DNA of 64,000 bases from Desulfobaculum xiamenense (lineage in GTDB: Bacteria; Desulfobacterota; Desulfovibrionia; Desulfovibrionales; Desulfovibrionaceae), in NCBI RefSeq assembly GCF_011927665.1, contig NZ_JAATJA010000002.1:558001-622000 (forward strand), given 5' to 3'. The notes below the pieces were generated by a model, which searched no databases, had not been told where the DNA came from, and saw only the letters and a list, made by a program, of their open reading frames with translations. A program made the translations under genes and the position numbers. Each line of letters starts with the position of its first letter. The first letter of the stretch is position 1. Below, in pieces: positions 37,540 through 50,867 of this stretch.

Positions 37540-40500
37540 ATGTCCGATTTCGTCCATTTGCATTGCCATACCGAATACAGTCTGCTTGACGGCGCCATCC
37601 GCCTCGGCGACCTGTGCTCCAAGGCCATCGAGTACGGCATGCCTTCCGTCGCGGTCACCGATCACGGCAACATGTTCGCGGCGGCCAAATTCTACCTTGA
37701 AGCCAAGAAGCAGGGCGTGAAGCCTATCATCGGCTCCGAGGTCTATGTCTCGCGTGGCCCGCACACTAACTTCGAGGGCGAGGACGCCAAGAAGCGCTTC
37801 CATCTGGTGCTTCTGGCCCAGAACCTTGTGGGCTACCACAATCTCGCCAAGATCGTGTCCGAAGGCTACCTGCGCGGTTTCTACTACAAGCCGCGCGTCA
37901 GCCGCGAAATCCTCAAGCGCTACAGCGAGGGCATCGTCGCCCTGTCCGCCTGCCTTCAGGGCGAGGTGGTGCAGGACGTGCTGAACGAGGGCATGGACAA
38001 GGCCATTGTCACCGCCCGCGAGTACGAGGCCATTTTCCCCGGACGCTTCTACATCGAATTGCAGGCCAACGGCCTGAAGGAGCAGGATCAGGCCAACGTC
38101 CTGCTGCGCGAGCTTGCCGCACACACCAATCTGCCGCTGGTGGCCACCAACGACTGCCACTACCTCACCGCGGCGGACCACGAGGCCCACGACATCCTCC
38201 TGTGCGTGCAGACCAACGCCTGCGTGGACGACGCCAAGCGTTTCCGCATCGGCACGGATAAGCTGTACTTCCGGCCGCCGTCGGAGATGGAGGCCGCCTT
38301 CGCCGATTGCCCCGAGGCCATCGAGAACACGGCCCGCATCGCCGAGCAGTGCAACGTCGAAATCCGCATGGGCAAGTACTTCTTCCCGGTCTATGACGTG
38401 CCGCCGGGCAAGAGCCTTGACGACCAGATGTGCGACATGGCCCGCGACGGCCTGCGCGAACGCCTGAAGAACATGCCCTACAAGGTGGACGAGAAGGTCT
38501 ACTGGGACCGCCTCGAAATGGAGCTTGGCGTCATCACCGAGATGGGCTTTCCGGGCTATTTTCTCATCGTGCAGGACTTCATCAACTGGGCCAAGCGCAA
38601 CAGGATTCCCGTGGGGCCGGGCCGCGGATCGGCGGCAGGCTCCATCGTGGCCTACTCCCTGCGCATCACCAACCTCGATCCGCTGCCGTACAATCTGCTG
38701 TTCGAACGCTTCCTGAACATCGAACGCGTGTCCATGCCCGATATCGACGTGGACTTCTGCGAACGCAGGCGCACGGAAGTCATCAAGTACGTTGGCGAGA
38801 AGTACGGCGCGAACGCCGTGGCGCAGATCACCACCTTCGGCACCATGAAGGCCAAGGCCGTGGTGCGCGACGTGGGCCGCGCGCTGGGCATCGCCTTCCC
38901 CGAGGTCAACGAGATAGCCAAGCTTATCCCCGAAGACCTCAAGATGACCATCGACAAGGCCTTGGAGATGGAGCCGGAGCTGCGCGAGCGCATGAAGGCC
39001 GATCCGCGTATCGCCAAGCTCATCGACATTTCGCGCCGTCTGGAGGGCCTGCATCGGCATGCGTCCACCCACGCGGCGGGCGTGGTCATCTCCGACGGGC
39101 CCATGTGGGACTACCTGCCCCTGTATACCGGGAAGAAGGGCGAAACAGTCGCCCAGTACGACATGAAGCACGTGGAGAAGGTCGGCCTCGTCAAGTTCGA
39201 CTTCCTCGGCCTGCGGACCATGACCGTGATCCAGGATACGGTGGACATCATCGCCGAGCGCGGCAAGGAACCGCCGAACCTCGACACGCTGGCCCTCGAC
39301 GATCCCGAGACTTTCGACCTCTACTCCCGTGGCGACACGGATGGCATCTTCCAGGTGGAATCCGACGGCATGCGCAAGTACCTGCGCATGCTCAAGCCGA
39401 GCTGCTTCGAGGACATCATCGCCATGCTCGCCCTCTACCGGCCGGGACCGCTCAGCTCTGGCATGGTCGAGGAATTCATTAAGCGCAAGCACGGCGAGGT
39501 GCCCGTGGTGTACCCGCTGCCGCAGCTGGAGCCGGTACTCAAGGATACCTACGGCGTCATCGTGTACCAGGAACAGGTCATGAAGATCGCGCAGGTGGTG
39601 GCGGGCTACTCCCTTGGTAGCGCAGACCTGCTGCGTCGCGCCATGGGCAAGAAGAACGCCGAGGCCATGGCCGAGCAGCGCGCATTCTTCAACGAGGGCG
39701 CGGCCAAACTCGGCGTGGACGCCGCCAAGGCAACGGAAATCTTCGACTTGATGGAGATGTTCGCCGCGTACGGCTTCAACAAGTCGCACTCGGCGGCCTA
39801 CGCGCTCATCTCGTACCATACCGCCTACCTCAAGGTGCACTATCCCACGGAATTCATGGCCGCCATGATCACGTCGGAAGTGAGCAACACCGACAAGGTG
39901 CTCAAGTACATCGCCGCCTGCCGCGATCTCGAGATCGAGGTGCTGCCGCCGGACGTGAACAGTTCGCACCGCCACTTCACCGTGCCTGCCGACGGCCAGA
40001 TTCGCTACGGTCTGGCGGGCGTGAAGAACGTCGGCGACGAGGCCATCCGCGAGATCGTGGACGCCCGCGCCGAGAAGGGGCCGTTCAAGAGCATGCTCGA
40101 CCTGTGCGAGCGCGTGAACCTGCGCAAGGTCACCAAGCGCGTGCTGGAGCATCTCATCAAGGCCGGTGCCATGGACGGTTTCGGCGTGGTCCGCGCCGCG
40201 ATGTTCGACGCGCTGGACCGCGTGGTGGCGCTGGCCCAGAAGAAGGCCAAGGACAAGAATTCCGGCCAGATGTCGCTTATGGCCGCGGCGGGCATGAGCA
40301 TGCCGAGCCTGCCCGGAACCGGCATCGGTACGGACGGCCCGCCCATCGAGGAGTGGCCGGACGACGAGAAGCTGCGCTTCGAGAAGGAGTCCCTCGGCTT
40401 CTACCTGTCGAGCCATCCGCTGTTGTCCTTCCGTCACGAGCTGGCGCGCATGCGCCTGCCGAGCCTCGTGCAGGTGGCGGACTACGCTGCAGGCGCGGAG

Positions 40501-40992
40501 GTACGCACGGCCATTCTCGTCACCGCCCGTAAGGAGATTATCACCCAGAAGGGCGGCAAGATGGCCTTCTGCGAGGTGGAGGACCTCACCGGCTCGGGCG
40601 AGGCGGTCATGTTCCCCGAGGCCTACGCCAAGTATCGCGAGATTCTGGACATGGACCAGCCGCTGTTGTTCATCGGCAAGGTCAGCGATCGCGACGGCGG
40701 CCCGCAGGAAGAGGAGGGCGTGCCCAAGCGGGCCAAGCTCATCACCGAGGAACTCAAGATTCTGGCCGACGCACTGGCGGGCAATCAGGAACCGGTGCTG
40801 CTGGTGATGGAGGCCGATACGCTCGACGAGGGCGGCCGCGCACGGCTCAAGGACGTTCTGGCACGGCATACGGGCAAGATCCCCGTGCAGATGTTGGTGC
40901 GTGTGGACGACTGCGAGTGCAAGCTCCAGCTCGGGCCCCGCTACAGCGTGACGCCGACCCGCGAATTCTGGAAGGACGTGGAATCGCTCTAG
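37540..40992 (+). CDS. dnaE: DNA polymerase III alpha subunit
   Basis: An 1150-residue replicative polymerase of the DnaE1 type. It begins directly with the PHP domain (FVHLHCHTEYSLLDGAIR, VAVTDHGNMFAA), then the palm with the catalytic aspartates in MPDIDVDFCERRR, the GPGRGSAAGSIVAYSL loop, a helix-hairpin-helix region and an OB-fold (about residues 985-1065). Length matches the family. The frame is open upstream to 37372 but the PHP domain starts at ATG 37540. It is followed after 67 bases by the queD gene, which may be cotranscribed. Confidence 0.96.
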   Translation: MSDFVHLHCHTEYSLLDGAIRLGDLCSKAIEYGMPSVAVTDHGNMFAAAKFYLEAKKQGVKPIIGSEVYVSRGPHTNFEGEDAKKRFHLVLLAQNLVGYHNLAKIVSEGYLRGFYYKPRVSREILKRYSEGIVALSACLQGEVVQDVLNEGMDKAIVTAREYEAIFPGRFYIELQANGLKEQDQANVLLRELAAHTNLPLVATNDCHYLTAADHEAHDILLCVQTNACVDDAKRFRIGTDKLYFRPPSEMEAAFADCPEAIENTARIAEQCNVEIRMGKYFFPVYDVPPGKSLDDQMCDMARDGLRERLKNMPYKVDEKVYWDRLEMELGVITEMGFPGYFLIVQDFINWAKRNRIPVGPGRGSAAGSIVAYSLRITNLDPLPYNLLFERFLNIERVSMPDIDVDFCERRRTEVIKYVGEKYGANAVAQITTFGTMKAKAVVRDVGRALGIAFPEVNEIAKLIPEDLKMTIDKALEMEPELRERMKADPRIAKLIDISRRLEGLHRHASTHAAGVVISDGPMWDYLPLYTGKKGETVAQYDMKHVEKVGLVKFDFLGLRTMTVIQDTVDIIAERGKEPPNLDTLALDDPETFDLYSRGDTDGIFQVESDGMRKYLRMLKPSCFEDIIAMLALYRPGPLSSGMVEEFIKRKHGEVPVVYPLPQLEPVLKDTYGVIVYQEQVMKIAQVVAGYSLGSADLLRRAMGKKNAEAMAEQRAFFNEGAAKLGVDAAKATEIFDLMEMFAAYGFNKSHSAAYALISYHTAYLKVHYPTEFMAAMITSEVSNTDKVLKYIAACRDLEIEVLPPDVNSSHRHFTVPADGQIRYGLAGVKNVGDEAIREIVDARAEKGPFKSMLDLCERVNLRKVTKRVLEHLIKAGAMDGFGVVRAAMFDALDRVVALAQKKAKDKNSGQMSLMAAAGMSMPSLPGTGIGTDGPPIEEWPDDEKLRFEKESLGFYLSSHPLLSFRHELARMRLPSLVQVADYAAGAEVRTAILVTARKEIITQKGGKMAFCEVEDLTGSGEAVMFPEAYAKYREILDMDQPLLFIGKVSDRDGGPQEEEGVPKRAKLITEELKILADALAGNQEPVLLVMEADTLDEGGRARLKDVLARHTGKIPVQMLVRVDDCECKLQLGPRYSVTPTREFWKDVESL

Positions 40993-41059
40993 CCGGGCAG
41001 CCTGTGCGGCCGGGGTGGATGGTTTCGCATAACACGATACGTTGAGGTTTTTTCGAGAG

Positions 41060-41455
41060 ATGACGATGCAGAAGAAGGGCAAGTGGCGGCTGACGGTACG
41101 CCGCGATTTCGCCGCGGCGCACCAGCTGCGGCACTACGAGGGCAAATGCGAACGCATGCACGGCCACAATTTCAATGTCGAGGCGCAGGTGGAGGGCGAC
41201 ACCCTCACTCCGGATACGGAACTGCTCATCGACTTCAAGGTGCTCAAGACCATGCTCGGCGAGATTCTCGGCGGTCTGGACCACTGTCACCTGAACGAAC
41301 TGCCCCAGTTCGCCGAGCATAATCCGTCCTCGGAGAATCTGGCCCGCTACATCTATCATGAACTCGCGGCGCGGCTGGCGGACACGGGAGTGTCCGTGCA
41401 CAGCGTGACCGTGAGCGAGAAGCCCGCCCAGTCGGCCACCTACTTCGAGGAGTAG
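41060..41455 (+). CDS. queD: 6-carboxytetrahydropterin synthase QueD family protein
   Basis: A 131-residue enzyme of the 6-pyruvoyl-tetrahydropterin synthase fold, converting dihydroneopterin triphosphate to 6-carboxytetrahydropterin in queuosine/7-deazaguanine synthesis. Zinc-binding His are in FAAAHQL and MHGHNF; the catalytic Cys is in GKCERMHGHN, the arrangement expected of QueD. NPSSENLARYI and the C-terminal Glu motif VSEKP are also present. Two ATGs (41060, 41066) are possible after a weak GAGAG. No other queuosine gene is close. The dtd gene follows after two bases. Confidence 0.88.
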   Translation: MTMQKKGKWRLTVRRDFAAAHQLRHYEGKCERMHGHNFNVEAQVEGDTLTPDTELLIDFKVLKTMLGEILGGLDHCHLNELPQFAEHNPSSENLARYIYHELAARLADTGVSVHSVTVSEKPAQSATYFEE

Positions 41456-41457
41456 CC

Positions 41458-41922
<465 letters not shown>

Positions 41923-41988
41923 GGCAAGGCGGCGCATCGCGGGGCGAACCACGATGCAAGATGCTGGAACTTCACGAGGAAAGGCGGT

Positions 41989-43179
41989 ATGTCAGGGACT
42001 CCGGAAGCGGAGCGATGCGCGCGGACTTCCATCCCGGTCGACCATCGAACAGCGAGAGCGATGCCCATGGCGTACTACCTGCTGCACCACTTCGACCCGA
42101 CGTTCGACTATCTCAATCTGAAGCCGAGGCAGCTGTCGGGCGGCCATGTTGATTTCTACAACCTCGGCTACGTGCAGAACGTGCGCCGGGGGGACGTGCT
42201 GGCGGAGTGGAAGCTGTGGCCGCCCGAGGTCGACGACGGCACCATCAAGTGCGTCTACGACGAAAAGCTCTTTCCGGCTGGCCCGAACACCTGTCTCGAC
42301 CCGGACAATCCGGACAGGCTGCTCGCTGCGGCCGATGGCTACGTCTTCTATCTGGACGGCTTCATCACGGTGAAGCGGACCCTGAATGTCCGCCGCGATG
42401 TGGACTTCCACACCGGAAACATTTTCTTTCGCGGCAACGTGGTGGTGCATGGCAGCGTGCGCTCCGGCTTCGAGGTGCGCGGCGTCAACGTGATGGTCAA
42501 GGACATCGTCGAGGGTGCCGATGTGCGCGCCGAGGATTCCGTGGTTGTCGAGTCCGGCATCAAGGGCGGCGGCAAGGCCGAGGTCCGCGCCGAGCGCAAC
42601 ATCCGTGCGCCTTTCGCGGAGAACGCCCGCCTGCTCGCGGGGCGCAGCCTGCTCATCGACGGGGCCTGCATGCATTGCGATGTCTATTCCGGCCATAAGC
42701 TCGCCGTGAAGGGCATGCTGGTGGGCGGCCGGGCTGTCAGTTCGCGGTTGATCTTCGTTGGCGAGCAGCTCGGCGGCGGGCTGTCCACCGAGACGAATCT
42801 CATCCTCGGCTACGACGCGGTGACGCTCTACAAGGCGCATCTGTTGAGTACCCGCATCCGGGAGCTCACCGCGCAGCTCGACGAGAACCGCTCCCGGCTG
42901 GAGCGGCACCCCGAGTTGCGCAAGGAATTCTTTCCCATCATCTCGCGCGACGAGGAACGCTTGGCCCTGTTCAAGGATCGCCACAACGAGTTGTGGAAGA
43001 GCATCCACAAGGTCAAGGATCTCGAAAACTGCGCGGTGGTCGTGCCGGGACGCGTCCGCCCCGGCGTCGAGGTCACCATCGGCGAGGCCCGCCTCGTGGT
43101 GGATGACTATCTCGAAAATGTCCGCTTCCAGTATCGCGACTACGAAGTCGTCATCGAGTCACCAGCTTTGAGAAAGTAA
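41989..43179 (+). CDS. FapA (DUF342) family protein
   Basis: A 396-residue cytoplasmic protein of the FapA/polymer-forming family. The central part (residues about 110-265) is a right-handed beta-helix of Gly/Val/Asp repeats (GNVVVHGSVRSGFEVRGVNV, VEGADVRAEDSVVVESGI), followed by a coiled coil (RIRELTAQLDENRSRLERH) and a C-terminal beta region. Family members are named flagellar assembly protein A, though the mechanism is unclear. It lies 13 bases upstream of motA, supporting a motility link. ATG 41989 has AGGAAAGG upstream; ATG 42061 or 42067 (MPMAYYLLHHF) is a serious alternative because the domain begins there. Confidence 0.8.
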   Translation: MSGTPEAERCARTSIPVDHRTARAMPMAYYLLHHFDPTFDYLNLKPRQLSGGHVDFYNLGYVQNVRRGDVLAEWKLWPPEVDDGTIKCVYDEKLFPAGPNTCLDPDNPDRLLAAADGYVFYLDGFITVKRTLNVRRDVDFHTGNIFFRGNVVVHGSVRSGFEVRGVNVMVKDIVEGADVRAEDSVVVESGIKGGGKAEVRAERNIRAPFAENARLLAGRSLLIDGACMHCDVYSGHKLAVKGMLVGGRAVSSRLIFVGEQLGGGLSTETNLILGYDAVTLYKAHLLSTRIRELTAQLDENRSRLERHPELRKEFFPIISRDEERLALFKDRHNELWKSIHKVKDLENCAVVVPGRVRPGVEVTIGEARLVVDDYLENVRFQYRDYEVVIESPALRK

Positions 43180-43192
43180 GGATTTCCACTGA

Positions 43193-43948
43193 ATGGATAT
43201 CGGCACTCTGCTTGGACTTCTGTCCGGATTCGGACTCATCGTCGGGTCGATCATGTTCGGCGGCGGCGGCCTTGGCGGCTTCATCGACGTGCCCTCCGTG
43301 CTCATCGTCGTTGGCGGCACCATGGCCACGGCTTTCATCATGTTCCCCATGAAGATTGTCTTCGGCTCCTTCAAGGTGGCCATGAAGGCCTTCTTCGCCC
43401 ACGACACCGACGCCGCGTCCCTGATCAACCAGGTCGTCATGCTGGCCGAGAAGGCCCGCAAGGAATCGCTGGTGGCCCTCGAAAAGGCTCCCGTGGACGA
43501 TCCCTTCATCCGCAAGGGCATCCTGCTCGTGGCCGACGGCACTGAGGAATCCCTCGTGCGCGCGGTCATGGACACCGAAATCTCCTTCATGAAGCAGCGC
43601 CACCGGCAGGGCCAGGGCGTGTTCAAGGGCATGGGCACCATGGCTCCGGCCTTCGGCATGATCGGCACGCTCGTCGGTCTGGTGAAGATGCTCCAGAACC
43701 TGTCGGACCCCGCGGCCATCGGCCCGGCCATGGCCGTCGCGCTCCTGACCACCCTCTACGGCGCGGTGCTGGCCAACGTGGTCTTCCTGCCGCTGGCCAA
43801 GAAGCTGGAGGAGCGCTCGCAGGAGGAGTCCCTGTACATGGAGATTGCCATGGAGGGTGTCATTTCCATCCTGCACGGCGAGCACCCCCAGATCGTTCGC
43901 GAGAAGCTGCTGGCGTTCCTCGCTCCGGCGCTTCGGGGCGACAAGTAG
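43193..43948 (+). CDS. motA: flagellar motor stator protein MotA/PomA
   Basis: A 251-residue inner-membrane protein with four membrane helices, two near the N-terminus and two in the C-terminal half (MGTMAPAFGMIGTLVGLVKML and ALLTTLYGAVLANVVFLPLA). The short cytoplasmic loop and GTMAPAFGMIGTLVGLV resemble the Na+-type PomA subgroup. With MotB it forms the ion channel that drives flagellar rotation. AAGGA is 9 bases before the ATG, and motB starts 12 bases after its stop. Confidence 0.92.
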   Translation: MDIGTLLGLLSGFGLIVGSIMFGGGGLGGFIDVPSVLIVVGGTMATAFIMFPMKIVFGSFKVAMKAFFAHDTDAASLINQVVMLAEKARKESLVALEKAPVDDPFIRKGILLVADGTEESLVRAVMDTEISFMKQRHRQGQGVFKGMGTMAPAFGMIGTLVGLVKMLQNLSDPAAIGPAMAVALLTTLYGAVLANVVFLPLAKKLEERSQEESLYMEIAMEGVISILHGEHPQIVREKLLAFLAPALRGDK

Positions 43949-43960
43949 GCGGAGGGTCGC

Positions 43961-47857
<3,897 letters not shown>

Positions 47858-47933
47858 CGGATTGCGCCTTGCCCCACGGGGCGTTGCCGTTGCAGAATGG
47901 GCGCGTATCCAATGGGCCTCAAGGAGAGAGCGC

Positions 47934-48725
47934 ATGACCGAATCCCCCCGCATTTCGGCGATCATCGTCGATGACGAGCCGCCCGCGCGCGACGAGCTCG
48001 CCTACATGCTGTCTCGTTTTGAGGACGTGCAGATCGTGGCCGAGGCCGCGTCGGCGTCTTCCGCGCTGGTCGCCATTGCCGAGCACGAGCCGGACGTGGT
48101 GTTTCTCGACATCGAGATGCCCGGACGCAATGGTTTTCACGTCGTGGCCGAGACGCTGGACATGGACGATCCGCCACTGTTCGTCTTTGCCACGGCCTTC
48201 GACCAGTATGCCATCCGCGCCTTCGAGGCCAACGCTGTGGACTATCTGCTCAAGCCCGTTTCCGAGGAGCGCTTGCAGGGCTGCGTGGAGCGGCTACGCC
48301 AGCGGCTGGCCGGGCGTGGCGGCCGGGGGGCCGAGGTGCGGCGTGATCTTGAGCGCGTGCTCGAAGGCATGGGTATGTCCGCCCAGCTTACCCGCGTGGC
48401 CGTGGAGCAGGGCGGGCGCGTTGTGCTGCTCGCCCCGGAGGACGTGGTCCTTGTGCGGGCCGAGGGCAAGAAGGTCATGGCCTACACCCATCGCGCCAGC
48501 GCTCCCTGCCATGGGGGCATGACCCTCGATAGGCTGGAGTCGCGCCTTGCGCGGCATCCGTTTTTTCGAGCCAATCGCGGTGCGCTGGTGAACCTGTCCC
48601 ACGTGCGCGAGTTTTCGCCGTGGTTCCACGGCAAGTATAACATTGTGCTCGACGACGCCGAGGGGACCGAAGTCACGGTGAGCCGCTCGCGCGTGGGCGG
48701 ATTCAAGGAGCGCCTCGGCCTGTAG
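47934..48725 (+). CDS. LytTR-family response regulator (BtsR/LytR-like)
   Basis: A 263-residue regulator: receiver domain (residues 9-122, Asp59 in VVFLDIEMPG, KPVSEERL near the end) and a C-terminal LytTR DNA-binding domain (VLLAPEDVVLVRAEGKKVMAYT, RLARHPFFRANRGALVNL, VTVSRSRVGGFKERLGL). AAGGAGAGAG 4-12 bases upstream fixes ATG 47934. The LytS-type kinase gene follows after 125 bases and a CstA-family carrier after that, the gene set of the pyruvate-responsive BtsSR-BtsT system. It probably binds direct repeats upstream of the carrier gene. Confidence 0.9.
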   Translation: MTESPRISAIIVDDEPPARDELAYMLSRFEDVQIVAEAASASSALVAIAEHEPDVVFLDIEMPGRNGFHVVAETLDMDDPPLFVFATAFDQYAIRAFEANAVDYLLKPVSEERLQGCVERLRQRLAGRGGRGAEVRRDLERVLEGMGMSAQLTRVAVEQGGRVVLLAPEDVVLVRAEGKKVMAYTHRASAPCHGGMTLDRLESRLARHPFFRANRGALVNLSHVREFSPWFHGKYNIVLDDAEGTEVTVSRSRVGGFKERLGL

Positions 48726-48850
48726 CCCACGGGAAGTGCCGTGCTGCCGAGGGCTTGGCCGCCCTGTTGCGGTGCGTGCGCAAAGGGTGCTATTGCCTGC
48801 GGTCCGTTCCGCCGTGCGCGGGCGGGCAATCCATCCATTCGGAGAATGCC

Positions 48851-50560
48851 ATGACCATCGGGGTCCTTCTCGTTTCCCTCGTTGAACGCTTCGGGCTGAT
48901 CATTGCGGCAGCCTTTCTGCTTCTGCACTTCAATCCCCTGCGCGACATGGGGCTGAAGCATCCGGGGCGCGCCAGCCGCGTGTTCCAGATTCTGCTCTTC
49001 GGCGCGTTCGGCATCATGGGCACCTACAGCGGCAACATGGTCTTCAACAGCGTGGCCAACCTGCGCGCCATGAGTGTGGTTCCGGCCGGGCTTTTCGGCG
49101 GGCCGCTGGTGGGCATCGCCGCCGGTCTCATGGCTGGCGGGCATCGCATTCTCATCGACATCGGCGGATTTTCGGCCCTGCCCTGCGGATTGGCTACCAT
49201 CCTCGAAGGAACGGTGGCGGGATTCATCTCCACGCGCCTTGGCGAGCGACGCCTCGATTGGCGCTACGCCGCTGGCGTGGCCTTCGTGGGCGAGTGCACG
49301 CACATGCTGCTCGTGCTCGCCATATCCCGTCCGTTCACGGATGCGGTGGAACTGGTGCAGCTCATCGCGTTGCCCATGATCGTGGTCAACTCCATCGGCG
49401 CGGCGCTCTTCGTGCAGACCATCAAGCTGCTCTCTCGTTATCGCGAGAAGAGCCAGTCCAGCACCGCGCACGACATTTTGTCCATCGCCAACCTCACCGT
49501 GGGCTATCTGCGCACCGGGCTTAATCCCGAGGCGGCCAAGGCCACGGCGAGCATCATCTATGACCACGTGGGCGCGGCCGCCGTGGCCATCACCGATACG
49601 GAAAACGTGCTGGCTCACGTGGGCGAGGGCGTGGATCACCACCTGCCCGGCCGCTGTATCCGCACCCAGTCCACCCGGCAGGTGCTGGAGACCGGGGAAC
49701 CGCTCTTCCAGCGCCGCGCGTCGGACATCGGCTGCGACCATCCGGGCTGCCCTTTCCGGGCGGGCATCATCGTGCCGCTGACCAAGGGCGGGCGCATCGT
49801 GGGCACCCTCAAGCTTTACGGCAGCCGCCGCGTGCAGCTCGACGAGGTGCGTTTCGAGCTGGCCAAGGGCCTCGCGCAACTCTTCTCCACCCAGCTTGAG
49901 CTGGAGGACATCCAGATTCAGTCCCAACTGCGGGCCAACGCGGAGATTCGGCACCTGCAGGCGCAGATCAACCCGCATTTCCTGTTCAACTCGCTGAACA
50001 CCATCGCCTCCTTCTGCCGCACCAGCCCGGAGCGGGCGCGCGATCTGCTCAAGGACCTCGCCAGCTTCATGCGCAAGAACCTCGACACGCGCGGTTTCGT
50101 GCGCATGAGCGAGGAACTGGAGCAGGTGCGCTCGTACCTGTCCATCGAGCAGGCCCGCTTTGGCGAGCGGGTGCGCGCCGAGATCGACGTGGCCCCCGAA
50201 TGCGCGGACTGGCTCATGCCGTCGCTGCTCATCCAGCCGCTGGTGGAAAACTCCATCCGTCACGGCATATCGCGCAAGGAGGAGGGCGGTCTGGTGCGTC
50301 TGCGCGCGTGGGTGGCCGATGACGAACTCAACGTGGTGGTCGAGGACGACGGCGTGGGTATGAGCGCCGAAAAGGCGGCCCGCGTGCTGGAGGGCGGCCT
50401 TGGCTCGCGGCGCGATTCCATCGGCCTGTCCAACTGCAACATGCGCCTTGAGCAGGTATTCGGCGCGCGTCACAGGCTCAGCCTGACCAGCGCGCCGGAC
50501 CGTGGCACGTCCGTCTCGTTTCGCATTCCGCGCGTCACGGACGCCGAGGCCGTGGCCTGA
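48851..50560 (+). CDS. LytS/BtsS-type sensor histidine kinase
   Basis: A 569-residue membrane kinase. The N-terminal 170 residues form the 5TM-LYT receptor domain (FGAFGIMGTYSG, VPAGLFGGPLVGIAAGLMAG), followed by a GAF domain (about 225-355) containing the pair GCDHPGCPF at 294-302, then the short His_kinase domain with His376 (INPHFLFNSLNTI) and a HATPase domain (QPLVENSIRHGI, DDGVGM). In BtsS this receptor senses extracellular pyruvate; ligand here is inferred. Partner regulator lies upstream and the CstA-type carrier downstream. Confidence 0.9.
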   Translation: MTIGVLLVSLVERFGLIIAAAFLLLHFNPLRDMGLKHPGRASRVFQILLFGAFGIMGTYSGNMVFNSVANLRAMSVVPAGLFGGPLVGIAAGLMAGGHRILIDIGGFSALPCGLATILEGTVAGFISTRLGERRLDWRYAAGVAFVGECTHMLLVLAISRPFTDAVELVQLIALPMIVVNSIGAALFVQTIKLLSRYREKSQSSTAHDILSIANLTVGYLRTGLNPEAAKATASIIYDHVGAAAVAITDTENVLAHVGEGVDHHLPGRCIRTQSTRQVLETGEPLFQRRASDIGCDHPGCPFRAGIIVPLTKGGRIVGTLKLYGSRRVQLDEVRFELAKGLAQLFSTQLELEDIQIQSQLRANAEIRHLQAQINPHFLFNSLNTIASFCRTSPERARDLLKDLASFMRKNLDTRGFVRMSEELEQVRSYLSIEQARFGERVRAEIDVAPECADWLMPSLLIQPLVENSIRHGISRKEEGGLVRLRAWVADDELNVVVEDDGVGMSAEKAARVLEGGLGSRRDSIGLSNCNMRLEQVFGARHRLSLTSAPDRGTSVSFRIPRVTDAEAVA

Positions 50561-50684
50561 TTTTCCCCACCGGGCGGGCCGCTGTGGCGGATCCGCCCGA
50601 GCGTGAGGGGCGCATCCCCCCGACACGCTTCGCTTCTTTTCTTTCCTCGTATCCTCCTTTGGCGTTTCGCCCTGCATTCCATCC

Positions 50685-50766
50685 TTCCAAACGCGCATTT
50701 CGCCCCTCGCGGTCGTGCGGTTCATCCCGGCGATGCGGCACTTCGTCGTTCCAAAACCGCATCTCG
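50685..50766 (+). promoter_or_regulatory. pair of 18-bp direct repeats upstream of the CstA-family gene
   Basis: TTCCAAACGCGCATTTCG at 50685-50702 and TTCCAAAACCGCATCTCG at 50749-50766 agree at 15 of 18 positions and are 64 bases apart (about six helical turns). They lie about 100-180 bases before the carrier gene in an otherwise empty 307-base gap, and LytTR regulators bind direct repeats, so they are candidate sites for the regulator at 47934-48725. Confidence 0.45.
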
Positions 50767-50826
50767 TCCTGGAGGTGTTGCGCACGCCGCCGTGCGTCAA
50801 TTAAAAGGGGAGCCGAGAAAAAAAGC

Positions 50827-50849
50827 GTCCCCGGCGAACCGGGGGAGAC
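50827..50849 (+). promoter_or_regulatory. leader hairpin just before the cstA-like ribosome site
   Basis: CCCCGG (50829-50834) pairs with CCGGGG (50839-50844) around CGAA; flanking bases can extend it. It is not followed by T residues, so it is not a terminator. It ends about 10 bases before the GGAGGAGG ribosome site (50856-50863) and may stabilise the message or affect initiation. Confidence 0.35.
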
Positions 50850-50867
50850 GTATCGGAGGAGGTTTCT

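Noticed and set aside
50661-50678. Possible sigma-54 promoter (TGGCG...TGC) before the CstA-family gene
   Set aside because: GG and GC are 11 bases apart instead of 10 and the -24 box is poor. BtsT-type genes are not expected to use sigma-54.
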